Source: Phycisphaeraceae bacterium (GTDB lineage: Bacteria; Planctomycetota; Phycisphaerae; Phycisphaerales; SM1A02). Taken from it: a stretch of DNA of 64,000 nucleotides. The position numbers were made by a program, and so were the translations under genes. The DNA lies in assembly GCA_015709595.1 (NCBI GenBank), contig CP054178.1:3777331-3841330 (forward strand), given 5' to 3'. This document shows positions 24,274 through 32,387 of the stretch, one piece after another; the stretch's first letter is position 1; each line of letters starts with the position of its first letter. The notes under the pieces are model-generated. The model saw only the letters and a program-made list of their open reading frames with translations. It searched no databases and was not told the DNA's origin.

Positions 24274-25644
24274 TCAGCCATCCTCATCCAACGTCGCCTT
24301 CCGCCGCAGGATGTGGTGGTAGTGCTGGGCGAAGCGGTGGGCCTCGTCGCGCATGGCCTGGCAGAGCCGCAGCGCCGGGTTCTCACGTCCGAGACGAATC
24401 GGCGCAGCGCGGTCCTGCACGTAGATGAGCTCCTCCTTCTTGGCCAGCGAGATCACCATGGGGGGCTTCACCTCGAGCTGGGCGAAGGCCTCCATCGCCG
24501 CGTGCAACTGGCCCAGTCCGCCGTCAATCAGGATCACGTCCGGGTAGAGTTCATCGCCCGCTCCGGCGTCGCGGTAGCGGCGCGACACCACCTCGCGGAT
24601 CGCCATGTAGTCGTCGTTGTCGGCGGTGGTGATTCGGTAGCGACGGTAGCCGTCCTTGAACGGGCGGCCGTCCATGAAGGCCACCTTGGAGCCGACCGTC
24701 TCGCCGCCCTGCAGGTGGGCGATGTCGATGGCCTCCATGCAGCGGATGGGCTGCGTCAGCCCCAGCAGTTTGCGCAGGGCCCTCAGCGACGCCGCGGGAT
24801 CGGTGGCGAAGACCGTCACCTCCGGCTGCCAGGCGCCGCGGGTGGCGCGATAACGGCGCTCGCGGTCATCGAGCTTCTCGATGGCGCTGATCTGGTCGCG
24901 CAGCGACGCGGCACGCTCGTACTCCCGCGCTTTCGACGCCTGCTCCATCTCCTCGCGCAGTTCGCGCAGCATGACGCTTCGCTTGGACGAGAGAAACCGG
25001 ATGAAGCGCTGGATGTCCTGCCGGTAGTCCTGCTTCGAGATGCGCTCGGCGCAGGGGGCGGAGCACTGCTCGATCGGATGCAGGATGCACGGCCTGAACC
25101 GGGCGTTCCGCGGGTCGCCTTCGTGAATGTCCAGCGTGCACGTGCGGTACTTGAACACGCGCTGCAGCAGTTGAACGCTCTCGCGCAGCGCGTGAACGCT
25201 GGTGAACGGGCCGAGGATCGTCGCGCCCCGGAACTGCTCATCGCCCGGCGTGCGCGTGATGTACACGCCGGGGTAATCCTCCCGCGTGGTGATCGCCAGG
25301 TACGGAAAGGTCTTGTCGTCAGTGAGCAGCGTGTTGAAGCGCGGCCGCAGATCCTTGATCAGTCGGCTCTCCATCAGCAGGGCTTCCCACTCGCCCTCGC
25401 ATTCGATCACATCGAAGTCCACGATCACGTCCAGCATCGGCTGCTTCTTCGGACCCAGATCGGTCGAGCCGACGAAGTACGACCCCACCCGGCTGCGCAG
25501 CGAGCGCGCCTTGCCCACGTAGACCACATGCTCGGCGGCGTCCTTCATCAGGTACACGCCGGGCGTGCGCGGCAGCGACCGCGCCTTGGCGATCAGCCAG
25601 GCGAGACGCTCGGGAGGCGTTGAACCATGAGCGGAGGCATCCAT
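24274..25644 (-). CDS. uvrC: UvrABC nuclease subunit C lacking the C-terminal HhH region
   Basis: 456 residues, against about 600 for typical UvrC. The GIY-YIG nuclease comes first (PGVYLMKDAAEHVVYVGKA), then a Cys pair region (QCSAPCAERI), the UVR helix pair (EYERAASLRDQISAIEKL) and the RNase H-like nuclease (MEAIDIAHLQGGETVGS, DVILIDGGLGQL, DEAHRFAQHYH). The protein stops soon after, so the tandem helix-hairpin-helix DNA-binding region is missing. UvrC makes both incisions in nucleotide excision repair. Whether this copy works with an HhH protein elsewhere or is a paralogue is open. The gene is convergent with queD and 9 bases from it. The start at 25644 is uncertain; an ATG at 25674 is possible. 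Confidence 0.9.
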   Translation of the reverse strand: MDASAHGSTPPERLAWLIAKARSLPRTPGVYLMKDAAEHVVYVGKARSLRSRVGSYFVGSTDLGPKKQPMLDVIVDFDVIECEGEWEALLMESRLIKDLRPRFNTLLTDDKTFPYLAITTREDYPGVYITRTPGDEQFRGATILGPFTSVHALRESVQLLQRVFKYRTCTLDIHEGDPRNARFRPCILHPIEQCSAPCAERISKQDYRQDIQRFIRFLSSKRSVMLRELREEMEQASKAREYERAASLRDQISAIEKLDDRERRYRATRGAWQPEVTVFATDPAASLRALRKLLGLTQPIRCMEAIDIAHLQGGETVGSKVAFMDGRPFKDGYRRYRITTADNDDYMAIREVVSRRYRDAGAGDELYPDVILIDGGLGQLHAAMEAFAQLEVKPPMVISLAKKEELIYVQDRAAPIRLGRENPALRLCQAMRDEAHRFAQHYHHILRRKATLDEDG

Positions 25645-25660
25645 GCGATCAATCGTAGGA

Positions 25661-25719
25661 AGCGGCATGGGCATCCCCGCCCTTGCCAGAGAAAGCGGCA
25701 CAGGCGTCCCCGCCTGTGC
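25661..25719. repeat. Two tandem REP-like palindromic units
   Basis: Unit 1 (25661-25687) and unit 2 (25694-25719) share the pattern AGCGGCAnnGGCnTCCCCGCC. Unit 2 is a perfect hairpin, GCACAGGCG / CGCCTGTGC with loop TCCC. They lie in the leader of uvrC on the minus strand. Confidence 0.6.
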
Positions 25720-25829
25720 GGAGCGGGGAAGGGAAACCCCCGCGGCCAATCCCCGGGATCGAGCGGGTGAGCACTTCCGGCTAGAATCGGCGACGCGGGG
25801 ACACCTCACCCCCCACGGAGACCTGCCTC

Positions 25830-26333
25830 ATGCGACTGATCGGACTTCTCGCCGCCCTTGCGCTGACCGCCATCGCCTCCGGCTGCGCTTCGACCAACGC
25901 CCAGTTCACCGCCGCACAGAGCGAGGGTTGGAGCCACTACGGCGAAGCCATCGAGCCCAAGAGCCCCACGGTGTCAATCGGCTCACTCGGCGGCACCGAG
26001 AAGAACGTGGTCATCACCGGAACGATCCGCGAAGTCTGCGCCCAGAAGGGCTGCTGGATGTACGTGACCGACGAGACCGGCGCGGAGGTGTACGTGCGGT
26101 TCAAGGACTACGCCTTCTTCGTGCCGCGCAACGCCGCGGGCCACCGCGCTGTGCTGCACGGATCGACAGAGAAACGCATCGCGGGCGTGGATGAACTGCG
26201 CCACCAGGCCGAGGACGCGGGTAAGAGCGAGGAAGAGATCGCCAGGATCACGCAGCCCAAGATGATCATCCTCTTCCACGCCGATTCGGTGTACATCCAC
26301 GGCGAGGGGCTGGATGCGCCGCACCGGCAGTGA
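25830..26333 (+). CDS. DUF4920-like lipoprotein
   Basis: 167 residues. MRLIGLLAALALTAIASGC is a lipoprotein signal with the Cys at residue 19. The mature part has VVITGTIREVCAQKGCWMYV followed by VRFKDYAFFVPRNAAG, the Cys-x(n)-GCWM and KDYxFFVP blocks that I associate with DUF4920. These proteins have an OB-like fold and the paired Cys may bind metal or form a disulfide; function is unknown. A TAGAAT hexamer lies about 45 bases upstream. It is divergent from uvrC. Confidence 0.8.
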   Translation: MRLIGLLAALALTAIASGCASTNAQFTAAQSEGWSHYGEAIEPKSPTVSIGSLGGTEKNVVITGTIREVCAQKGCWMYVTDETGAEVYVRFKDYAFFVPRNAAGHRAVLHGSTEKRIAGVDELRHQAEDAGKSEEEIARITQPKMIILFHADSVYIHGEGLDAPHRQ

Positions 26334-26645
26334 CCGGCCGCAGGCGCCGAATGACACGCGTGACCCGCGCATACTCATCGCATTCTCCCCCAACAGTTGC
26401 GGGGTAGACAGCGTACCGTCCGCGCACGCCACGCACTCGGCGGAATTCTTCATCCTACATGCCTGGCATGCCCAACGTTGACCGCGCCTGGCGCGCCAGC
26501 GCGCGAAGCGCGATCACTCTCGGTCGCCTGACTCGGATCCGACGGTCTTGCCGCCTCAGGTCACGCGACAGTCACGCCGGCGATGCGAAACGTTAGCAAA
26601 AGGCGTGCCGTAATGTGGCAAAAAAAAAAAACAACTCAACAAATC

Positions 26646-26674
26646 TTGACGATCGACACCGGTGACGCTACTTT
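26646..26674 (+). promoter_or_regulatory. Promoter with upstream A-tract
   Basis: TTGACG (26646-26651), 17 bases, TACTTT (26669-26674). A run of 12 A residues at 26620-26631 lies where an UP element would bind the alpha subunit. The start site near 26681 gives a ~16-base leader with AAGGA before the ATG at 26697. Of the 363-base gap 26334-26696, I see nothing else in the left part. Confidence 0.65.
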
Positions 26675-26696
26675 GCACGTGGTTGAAGGAAACCCT

Positions 26697-27458
26697 ATGG
26701 ATATGCACCGCCGAACACCTTCGCGCGGATTCACGCTGATTGAAGCGCTGGTAGTGGTCGCGATTCTCGCCCTTCTGATCGTCCTCGCGATTCCGGCGAT
26801 TTCCCGGGTCACACGCGCGCGCAACACCGCGATGAATCTGTCGGCCATGCGCGGACTGGGTCACGCGATCAGTCTGTATTCACAGGACCATGACCTGAAC
26901 CTGCCGTTCTACGGCACGCCGGGGCTGCCATCCGAGCCGGCGCGGTTCCCCAACGCGACCCTGGGGACGGCGGGTGGAGCACTCATCTTTCGCATCCACG
27001 CGCTACACTGGTCCACCGGCGTCACGCCCTACATGTCGGGATCGCCCGTCCTTCCCGATGACGCTCTTCCTGGCGGCGCGATCAAAGATGCCGAGTATCC
27101 CGAAGGTATGGTGAAGTGGTGTCGTTACTGGATGACCCACACGGCATTCGCCGCCCCCGAGTTCTTCAAGACCGGCGAACTGCACACCCCCACGCTTGTC
27201 CGTGGCGTGCGCTTCAACGAGTTCCGGCACCCCGCGCGCAAGGTGCTGCTCACGGATGTCGGCAACTCGAAAGGTCAGTTTGAGCCGAGCCATCCCGGCG
27301 AGGGCGCGCGGGTGCTCTTCGTTGACGGCTCCGCTCGCACCATCCCGTGGACACCCAGGTCATTCGATCCCGGAATCGGTTTCGGTTTCTGGGTTACGAC
27401 GCGCCTCCCCGGAATGGCGACCGAGGGCGGTTCAAAGGGTGTGGATGATTTCAACTGA
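26697..27458 (+). CDS. Type II/IV prepilin-like protein
   Basis: 253 residues. A short basic leader ends in RGFTLIEALVVVAILALLI, the prepilin peptidase site (cut after Gly; Phe at +1, Glu at +5) and the hydrophobic helix. The globular part is Pro/Gly-rich, and its end (HPGEGARVLFVDGSARTIPW) resembles the H-X9-DG C-terminal motif of planctomycete pseudopilins, with one residue more between His and Asp. It is probably a minor pseudopilin or surface filament subunit assembled by a GspE-type ATPase such as the one at 8710. Two further genes on the same strand follow. Confidence 0.88.
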   Translation: MDMHRRTPSRGFTLIEALVVVAILALLIVLAIPAISRVTRARNTAMNLSAMRGLGHAISLYSQDHDLNLPFYGTPGLPSEPARFPNATLGTAGGALIFRIHALHWSTGVTPYMSGSPVLPDDALPGGAIKDAEYPEGMVKWCRYWMTHTAFAAPEFFKTGELHTPTLVRGVRFNEFRHPARKVLLTDVGNSKGQFEPSHPGEGARVLFVDGSARTIPWTPRSFDPGIGFGFWVTTRLPGMATEGGSKGVDDFN

Positions 27459-27574
27459 GCCGGACAACTCTCACTGAGTCTTCGGATGATTGCGATGCAC
27501 AAGTCGGAACTTGTCATCATTATCGTGCAGACCAATCCGCCGTGGCCGCAGCAATGCTGGTGAGGACATCCCGC

Positions 27575-28444
27575 ATGAGCTCCCGTCAGGTTCTGGCTAT
27601 CTCCGGCAGCGCGGTAGCCATCGTGCTGGTGGCGATCGTTGCGATCGTGCAATACCCGCGGGCATTCCGACAGCGCGACACGCCCGCGGAGTTGTTTCGA
27701 GCCACGCGCCCCGTGATGGCGGACCTCGCCATGGCGCCGCTAGTGAACTGTGAGGCCGTACGGTCGGCAATGAAGAACATGGTCTTTGAGGGCGTGGAAC
27801 CCTCTCTCGATCAACGCACCGCACTGCTGCGAAAGGTCGAGGAAGCCGTGTGCCTCTTCTATGTCGAGCGAGACCCGCACGCCTATTGGCAATGGCGACT
27901 GCGGGATGGGCACGCGCCCCTGTCGCACGACGCGATCGAGGCGGCCACCGGAAACGCCCTTGAGCCGTGGATCAATGGGATGCGCAAAGCGGCCGATCCG
28001 ACCCATCAGGATCGCCCGCTGCCCGCCGATCCCGCCGAGGTCTTCGCCGCGTTCTTTCGCGCTTCCTGGGGATACGCGGGAGAAGGCAGAATCCCAACCG
28101 CCATCACGGTCGATGCCCGGGGGCTCCAATCGGTCTTGTTCCAGACCAACATGCCCGAATCCGGCTCGGTTTCGCTCACCGGCGGTATCGGCCAGGACGC
28201 CTGGCGTGGGGGGAGTGGATGGAGTGAGATGCGCTGGTTCGACCCACTTCCAAAGAACCCGCAGCAGACGATGTGGTTGTGCGCGCGAGTTGGCATCGTC
28301 TTTGAATATGCAAACGGCATTCGCCACCCGGTGATTTTCAGACTCGTCTGGCACCCCGATCGGCAGATGTGGGAAGTCCTGCAGGCATCGCTGTTCAACT
28401 TCCCGATCGATGGTGGTATTCCGCCCATGCAATGGCTGCTGTGA
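27575..28444 (+). CDS. Membrane-anchored protein of unknown function
   Basis: 289 residues from ATG 27575, preceded by GAGGA. One N-terminal helix (VLAISGSAVAIVLVAIVAIV) anchors a soluble domain outside the cytoplasm. The body contains EEAVCLFYVERDPHAYWQWR and, near the end, GIVFEYANGIRHPVIFRLVW, with no recognised motif. It lies between the prepilin and a MauE-like gene, with only two bases to the latter, so the three probably act together. Earlier in-frame starts (GTG 27542, ATG 27554) are possible. Confidence 0.7.
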   Translation: MSSRQVLAISGSAVAIVLVAIVAIVQYPRAFRQRDTPAELFRATRPVMADLAMAPLVNCEAVRSAMKNMVFEGVEPSLDQRTALLRKVEEAVCLFYVERDPHAYWQWRLRDGHAPLSHDAIEAATGNALEPWINGMRKAADPTHQDRPLPADPAEVFAAFFRASWGYAGEGRIPTAITVDARGLQSVLFQTNMPESGSVSLTGGIGQDAWRGGSGWSEMRWFDPLPKNPQQTMWLCARVGIVFEYANGIRHPVIFRLVWHPDRQMWEVLQASLFNFPIDGGIPPMQWLL

Positions 28445-28446
28445 CC

Positions 28447-28971
28447 ATGCACCACGCCGCGTTGTCACCTCGGAATTCGACAGCCGTCGTCGTCAGGTGC
28501 GCTCTGGGAGCGGTTTTTCTGGTCGCGGGGACGGAGAAGGCGTTCGACCTGCAGGGCTTCACGACGGTCCTCACCTGGCTCACTGGTTGGAAGTCGCCGG
28601 GCGCGCTGTATTCCCTGGCCACGACCATCTGTGCCTGGGAAATGACGCTGGGCGTGTTCCTGTTGACGGGCGCCTTGCTGCGCCAGTTGCTCATCGCGAC
28701 GATTGCCACCCTGCTGGCTTTCTCCATCATCCTGATCGTGATGCTCTTCGATGCATCGGCACCCGCATCGTGTGGGTGTGGCAGACTTCTGATGGTTCTG
28801 AGGGAGTTTGCAGACTCGAAGGTTGCCGCGCTCGGGAGGAACGCCGTGCTGGCGGCGGCGGCGTTGTGGCTCCTGCTGTTCCAGCGCCGTCAAAGCAGGC
28901 GGGAGAGCATGGTGGAGGCGTCGGCGGCACGCGTGGCGAATCCGGGTATCATGCCCGTCGATGACCAGTAA
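28447..28971 (+). CDS. MauE/DoxX-like membrane protein
   Basis: 174 residues with four hydrophobic helices. The first (VVVRCALGAVFLVAGTEKAFD) matches the DoxX/MauE opening, and ASCGCGRLL after the third helix matches the SCGCFG-type Cys motif of MauE. MauE-like proteins are linked to disulfide handling or maturation of exported proteins. The gene is two bases after the unknown gene upstream and its end overlaps the pyrC start by 11 bases. A GTG at 28441 is an alternative start. The link with the prepilin is by position only. Confidence 0.75.
   Translation: MHHAALSPRNSTAVVVRCALGAVFLVAGTEKAFDLQGFTTVLTWLTGWKSPGALYSLATTICAWEMTLGVFLLTGALLRQLLIATIATLLAFSIILIVMLFDASAPASCGCGRLLMVLREFADSKVAALGRNAVLAAAALWLLLFQRRQSRRESMVEASAARVANPGIMPVDDQ
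28947..28952 (+). promoter_or_regulatory. Possible -10 hexamer for a leaderless pyrC mRNA
   Basis: TATCAT, eight bases before the pyrC ATG at 28961. No clear -35 was found, so this is weak. Confidence 0.25.
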
Positions 28972-30316
28972 ACGGGCGACGACTCCGAACATCCTCATCC
29001 GCGGCGGCCGCGTCATCGACCCCGCCAGCGGGTTTGACCAGACCGCCGATGTGCTCGTGGCGGACGGGCGGGTGGCGAGCATCGGGCGCATCTCGCCGAG
29101 CGAGGCGGCAGAGGCCGGCGCCGAGGTGCAGGTCATCGACGCCGAGGGCTGCATCGTCAGCCCGGGACTGATCGACATTCACGTCCATCTGCGCGAGCCG
29201 GGGCACGAGTACAAGGAGACCATCGCCACCGGCAGCGCTTCCGCCCTCAATGGCGGGTTCACCACCGTCTGCTGCATGCCCAACACCAACCCGCCGCTGG
29301 ATTCCGCAGCCCAGGTGGCTTTCGTGCTGGGGCAGTCGGCCCGTGCGGACGGGGCGCGGGTGTTTCCCGTGGCCGCCGCCACGGTCGGGCGCAAGGGCGA
29401 GCACGTGGGCGCGCTGTGGACGCTGGCGGAGGCCGGCGCGGTGGGGTTTTCCGATGATGGCGAGTGCATCATGGACGCCGCAGTCATGCGCAGCGTGCTC
29501 ATCGCCTCACGCGAGGCGGGGCGGCCCTTCATGCAGCACTGCCAGGACCATTCGCTCTCGCGCGGCGGGGTGATGAACGCCGGCGCGCTGGCCGCCCGCA
29601 TGGGGCTGTCCGGCTGGCCCGCCATCGCCGAGGAGATCATCATCGAGCGCGACGTGCGTCTCAACCGCGACATCGGCTGTGCGTACCACGTGCAGCACAT
29701 GAGCTGCGGCGGGTCGGTGGAGATTGTCCGCCGCGCACGGCAGGCCGGTCAGCCCGTCACCGCCGAGGTGAGTCCCCACCACCTGCTGCTCACCGAGGAC
29801 GCCTGCGGCGGCTACAACACGCAGGCGAAGATGAACCCACCCCTGCGGGGCCGGGCGGACATCGCCGCGCTGAAGGAAGGCGTGGCCGACGGGACCATCA
29901 CCGTGCTGGGGACCGATCACGCGCCGCACTCGGAGGATGAGAAAGCCCGCGACTTCGCCAGCGCGCCCTTCGGCATTATCGGGCTGGACTGCGCGCTGCC
30001 GCTCTACATGCGGGCGCTGATCGACGATGGGGTCATCGGCTGGCCGCGACTGCTGGCGTTGATGACCAGCGAACCGGCGGCCCTCGTGGGGCTGGATCGG
30101 ATGGGGCTGGGGTCGCTCACGGTGGGCGGCCCGGCGGACATCACCGTCATTGACCCGGACCTGGAGTGGACGATCGCGCCGGAAGAGTTTCGCTCCCGCA
30201 GCCGCAACTGTCCGTTCTTCGGCTGGAAGGTGCGGGGAAGGGCCCTGGCGGTTGTCGTGGATGGCGTGTTGAAAACCAGCCGGGCGGGCGAGCGGGTCCG
30301 GCAGGCCGCCCGGTGA
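28961..30316 (+). CDS. pyrC: Dihydroorotase, class I (PyrC-type)
   Basis: 451 residues of the amidohydrolase superfamily. The first metal motif is H74xH76 in DIHVHLREPG; further ligands lie in the HCQDHSLS and EVSPHHLLLT blocks, and D319 is in GTDHAPHS. The CMPNTNPP block binds substrate. Class I enzymes (430-460 residues) include active and pseudo copies; this one keeps the HxH and the Asp, so it looks active. It cyclises carbamoyl aspartate to dihydroorotate in pyrimidine synthesis. It overlaps the MauE-like gene, and no other pyr gene is next to it. Confidence 0.93.
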   Translation: MTSKRATTPNILIRGGRVIDPASGFDQTADVLVADGRVASIGRISPSEAAEAGAEVQVIDAEGCIVSPGLIDIHVHLREPGHEYKETIATGSASALNGGFTTVCCMPNTNPPLDSAAQVAFVLGQSARADGARVFPVAAATVGRKGEHVGALWTLAEAGAVGFSDDGECIMDAAVMRSVLIASREAGRPFMQHCQDHSLSRGGVMNAGALAARMGLSGWPAIAEEIIIERDVRLNRDIGCAYHVQHMSCGGSVEIVRRARQAGQPVTAEVSPHHLLLTEDACGGYNTQAKMNPPLRGRADIAALKEGVADGTITVLGTDHAPHSEDEKARDFASAPFGIIGLDCALPLYMRALIDDGVIGWPRLLALMTSEPAALVGLDRMGLGSLTVGGPADITVIDPDLEWTIAPEEFRSRSRNCPFFGWKVRGRALAVVVDGVLKTSRAGERVRQAAR

Positions 30317-30346
30317 TTGACGACGATTCGGTTGATGAAGGGGAGG

Positions 30347-30383
30347 TTGAACATCCCGATGGGATGTCCTAGGATGGACATCC
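30347..30383 (+). promoter_or_regulatory. rpsB-tsf promoter with overlapping palindromes
   Basis: TTGAAC (30347-30352), 17 bases, TAGGAT (30370-30375). Two inverted repeats overlie it: ACATCCC/GGGATGT in the spacer (30351-30367) and GGATGTCC/GGACATCC around the -10 (30362-30383). They may form an operator. The leader to the rpsB start is about 180 bases. Confidence 0.6.
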
Positions 30384-30563
30384 CCGTGTGGAGACTCTCC
30401 GCCGCTCGCCCGCGTGGACCGGCCTGCGGCGTCCCCTGAACCTGGGCTTCCCCGCCCACATGCCTCACCCCAAGCGCCCTTGCGCGGGTCCGGCGTCGGT
30501 TTGGCTTTCCCGCCTGCTGATGCGTCCACCTGATCCGCCGGTGTCGCTGCCCAGGAGCCAGTC

Positions 30564-31394
30564 ATGGCCTCTCTCGTCCGCGATCTCATCGAAGCCGGCA
30601 TTCACTTCGGTCAGCGCAGCAGCAATTGGAACCCGAAGATGCGCTCGTACATCTTCGGCGAGCGCAAGCAGATTCACATCATCGACATCAAGGAGACGGT
30701 GAAGGGTCTGCTGCTGGCCAAGAAGTTCATCAAGAAGACCGTGAGCGAAGGCAAGGACGTGGTCTTCGTCGGCACCAAGCGTCAGGCCCGCGCCTCGATC
30801 GAGCGCTACGCGGCGGACGTGAAGATGCCCTTCGTCACCGAGCGCTGGCTGGGCGGCACGCTGACGAACTTCCGCACCATCCGCGAGCGACTGAAGCGGC
30901 TGGTTGAGCTCGAGACTCTCGCCGCCTCCAGCGAGTTCAACACCTATTCGAAGAAGATGCAGTCGCAACTGACGCGTGAGCTCAAGAAACTCAAGCGCAA
31001 CCTCGACGGCATCCGCACGATGGACAAGCTGCCCGGCGCGCTGGTGGTGGTGGACGTGAACCGCGAGATCAACGCCCTGTTGGAAGCCCGGAACCTGGGC
31101 ATTCCGACCATCGGGCTGATCGACACGGACGGCAACCCCGACCTGACGGACATCCCGATCCCAGGCAACGACGATTCGATGCGCTCCATCGACGTGGTCA
31201 TCCGCGAGCTCTGCGCCGCCGTGACGGAAGGCAAGGCCATGCGTCCGCAGGAGCGCGAAGGCGCCGGCGAGCCGCGCGGCGAAGGCGCCCCCGCCCAGGG
31301 GCCGCGCCGCAGCCGGCGGTCGCAGTTCCGCGCGGAGGACGCACCGGCCCCCGCCGAGAGCACGGAAGCCCCGGCGACCCCGGCGGCCACCTGA
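30564..31394 (+). CDS. rpsB: 30S ribosomal protein S2
   Basis: 276 residues. Family blocks: IEAGIHFGQRSSNWNPKM, VVFVGTKRQAR, ERWLGGTLTNFRTI and the late GIPTIGLIDTDGNPD. S2 sits at the junction of the 30S head and body and is needed for S1 binding. It carries an acidic/proline/alanine-rich C-terminal extension of about 40 residues beyond the usual end. It is followed by tsf, the standard rpsB-tsf order, with a small hairpin between. A strong promoter lies about 200 bases upstream. Confidence 0.97.
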   Translation: MASLVRDLIEAGIHFGQRSSNWNPKMRSYIFGERKQIHIIDIKETVKGLLLAKKFIKKTVSEGKDVVFVGTKRQARASIERYAADVKMPFVTERWLGGTLTNFRTIRERLKRLVELETLAASSEFNTYSKKMQSQLTRELKKLKRNLDGIRTMDKLPGALVVVDVNREINALLEARNLGIPTIGLIDTDGNPDLTDIPIPGNDDSMRSIDVVIRELCAAVTEGKAMRPQEREGAGEPRGEGAPAQGPRRSRRSQFRAEDAPAPAESTEAPATPAAT

Positions 31395-31408
31395 GAGAGA
31401 CGACCCGC

Positions 31409-31428
31409 CCGCGGCCCCGCCGCGGTTT
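31409..31428 (+). other. Small hairpin between rpsB and tsf
   Basis: CCGCGG/CCGCGG with a 5-base loop followed by TTT. It could lower read-through into tsf or protect the rpsB 3' end; too weak to call a terminator. Confidence 0.3.
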
Positions 31429-31508
31429 CGCACTCGACATCCCTTCAATACCACGACCCGTCGCCGTCTGTTCCGTCGGCGCGGGTTCTGCGGACGGAGC
31501 ACCTGCCC

Positions 31509-32312
31509 ATGGCGGAGATCAGCGCCAAAGACGTCATGACCCTGCGTGAGAAGACCGGCCTCGGCATGATGGACTGCAAGGAAGCCCTGCTCAAGAACGG
31601 CGGGGACATGAAGAAGGCCGAAGAGTGGCTGCGCGAGAAGATGAAAGGCAAGATGGATACGCGCACCGAGCGCGCCACCGCCGAGGGGCGGCTGGGCATC
31701 GCCGTGCAGGGCGCCAAGGCCTCCATCGTCGAAGTGCAGACGGAGACCGATTTCACCGCCAAGAACCCCGAGTTCGTGGCCATGGTGGAGGCCGTGGCCG
31801 GCGCCGCCCTGTCGCAGCCCGCCGGAGCCGTGCGGCCCGACGGCGCCATCAGCAAGCGGGTGGATGATGTTCGCATCAAGACCGGCGAGAACATGAAGTT
31901 CGCCCGCGGAGTCACCCTCGAAGGCGGCACGTTCGGCTCCTACGTCCACCACGACTGCAAGCGCGGCGCGCTGATCCAGGTGGAGGGCCAGGCCGATCCC
32001 GAACTGCTCAAGAGCATCTGCCAGCACATCGTGGCTCATGTGCCGCCGCCCATGTCGGTCAGCGCCGAGGACATGCCCGCCGAGACGCTGGCCAGGGTGA
32101 AGTCCGAGGCGGAGAAGGAAGCCGCCGCCACCGGCAAGCCGCCGCAGATCGCCCAGAAGATCGCCGAGGGCAAGGTGCGCAAGTTCCTCGAGGAAAACAC
32201 CCTCCTGGAACAGAAGTTCGTGCGCGACGACTCCAAGGCCATCAAGGAGCTGCTGCCCAAGGGCGTGAAGGTGCTGCGATTCGTGCGCTACACCGTGGGT
32301 CAGGGTGAGTGA
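31509..32312 (+). CDS. tsf: Elongation factor Ts
   Basis: 267 residues. The N-terminal UBA-like part has LREKTGLGMMDCKEALLKN, and the TDFTAKNPEFVAMV block is the motif that inserts into EF-Tu to release GDP. The dimerisation domain follows (YVHHDCKRGALIQVEG). It is the guanine nucleotide exchange factor for EF-Tu. It is 114 bases after rpsB, probably in the same operon. Convergent with the SWIM gene; no strong terminator was seen between them. Confidence 0.97.
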   Translation: MAEISAKDVMTLREKTGLGMMDCKEALLKNGGDMKKAEEWLREKMKGKMDTRTERATAEGRLGIAVQGAKASIVEVQTETDFTAKNPEFVAMVEAVAGAALSQPAGAVRPDGAISKRVDDVRIKTGENMKFARGVTLEGGTFGSYVHHDCKRGALIQVEGQADPELLKSICQHIVAHVPPPMSVSAEDMPAETLARVKSEAEKEAAATGKPPQIAQKIAEGKVRKFLEENTLLEQKFVRDDSKAIKELLPKGVKVLRFVRYTVGQGE

Positions 32313-32387
32313 ACAGGCGGCACAACACTCGGCATGTCGCGCCGCTGAAACCCGAACCGGGCGGCAACGTCGAGCGGCTTCCGCCCG

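Noticed and set aside
24313..25623. A 436-codon plus-strand frame
   Set aside because: Antisense to uvrC, which has clear domains.
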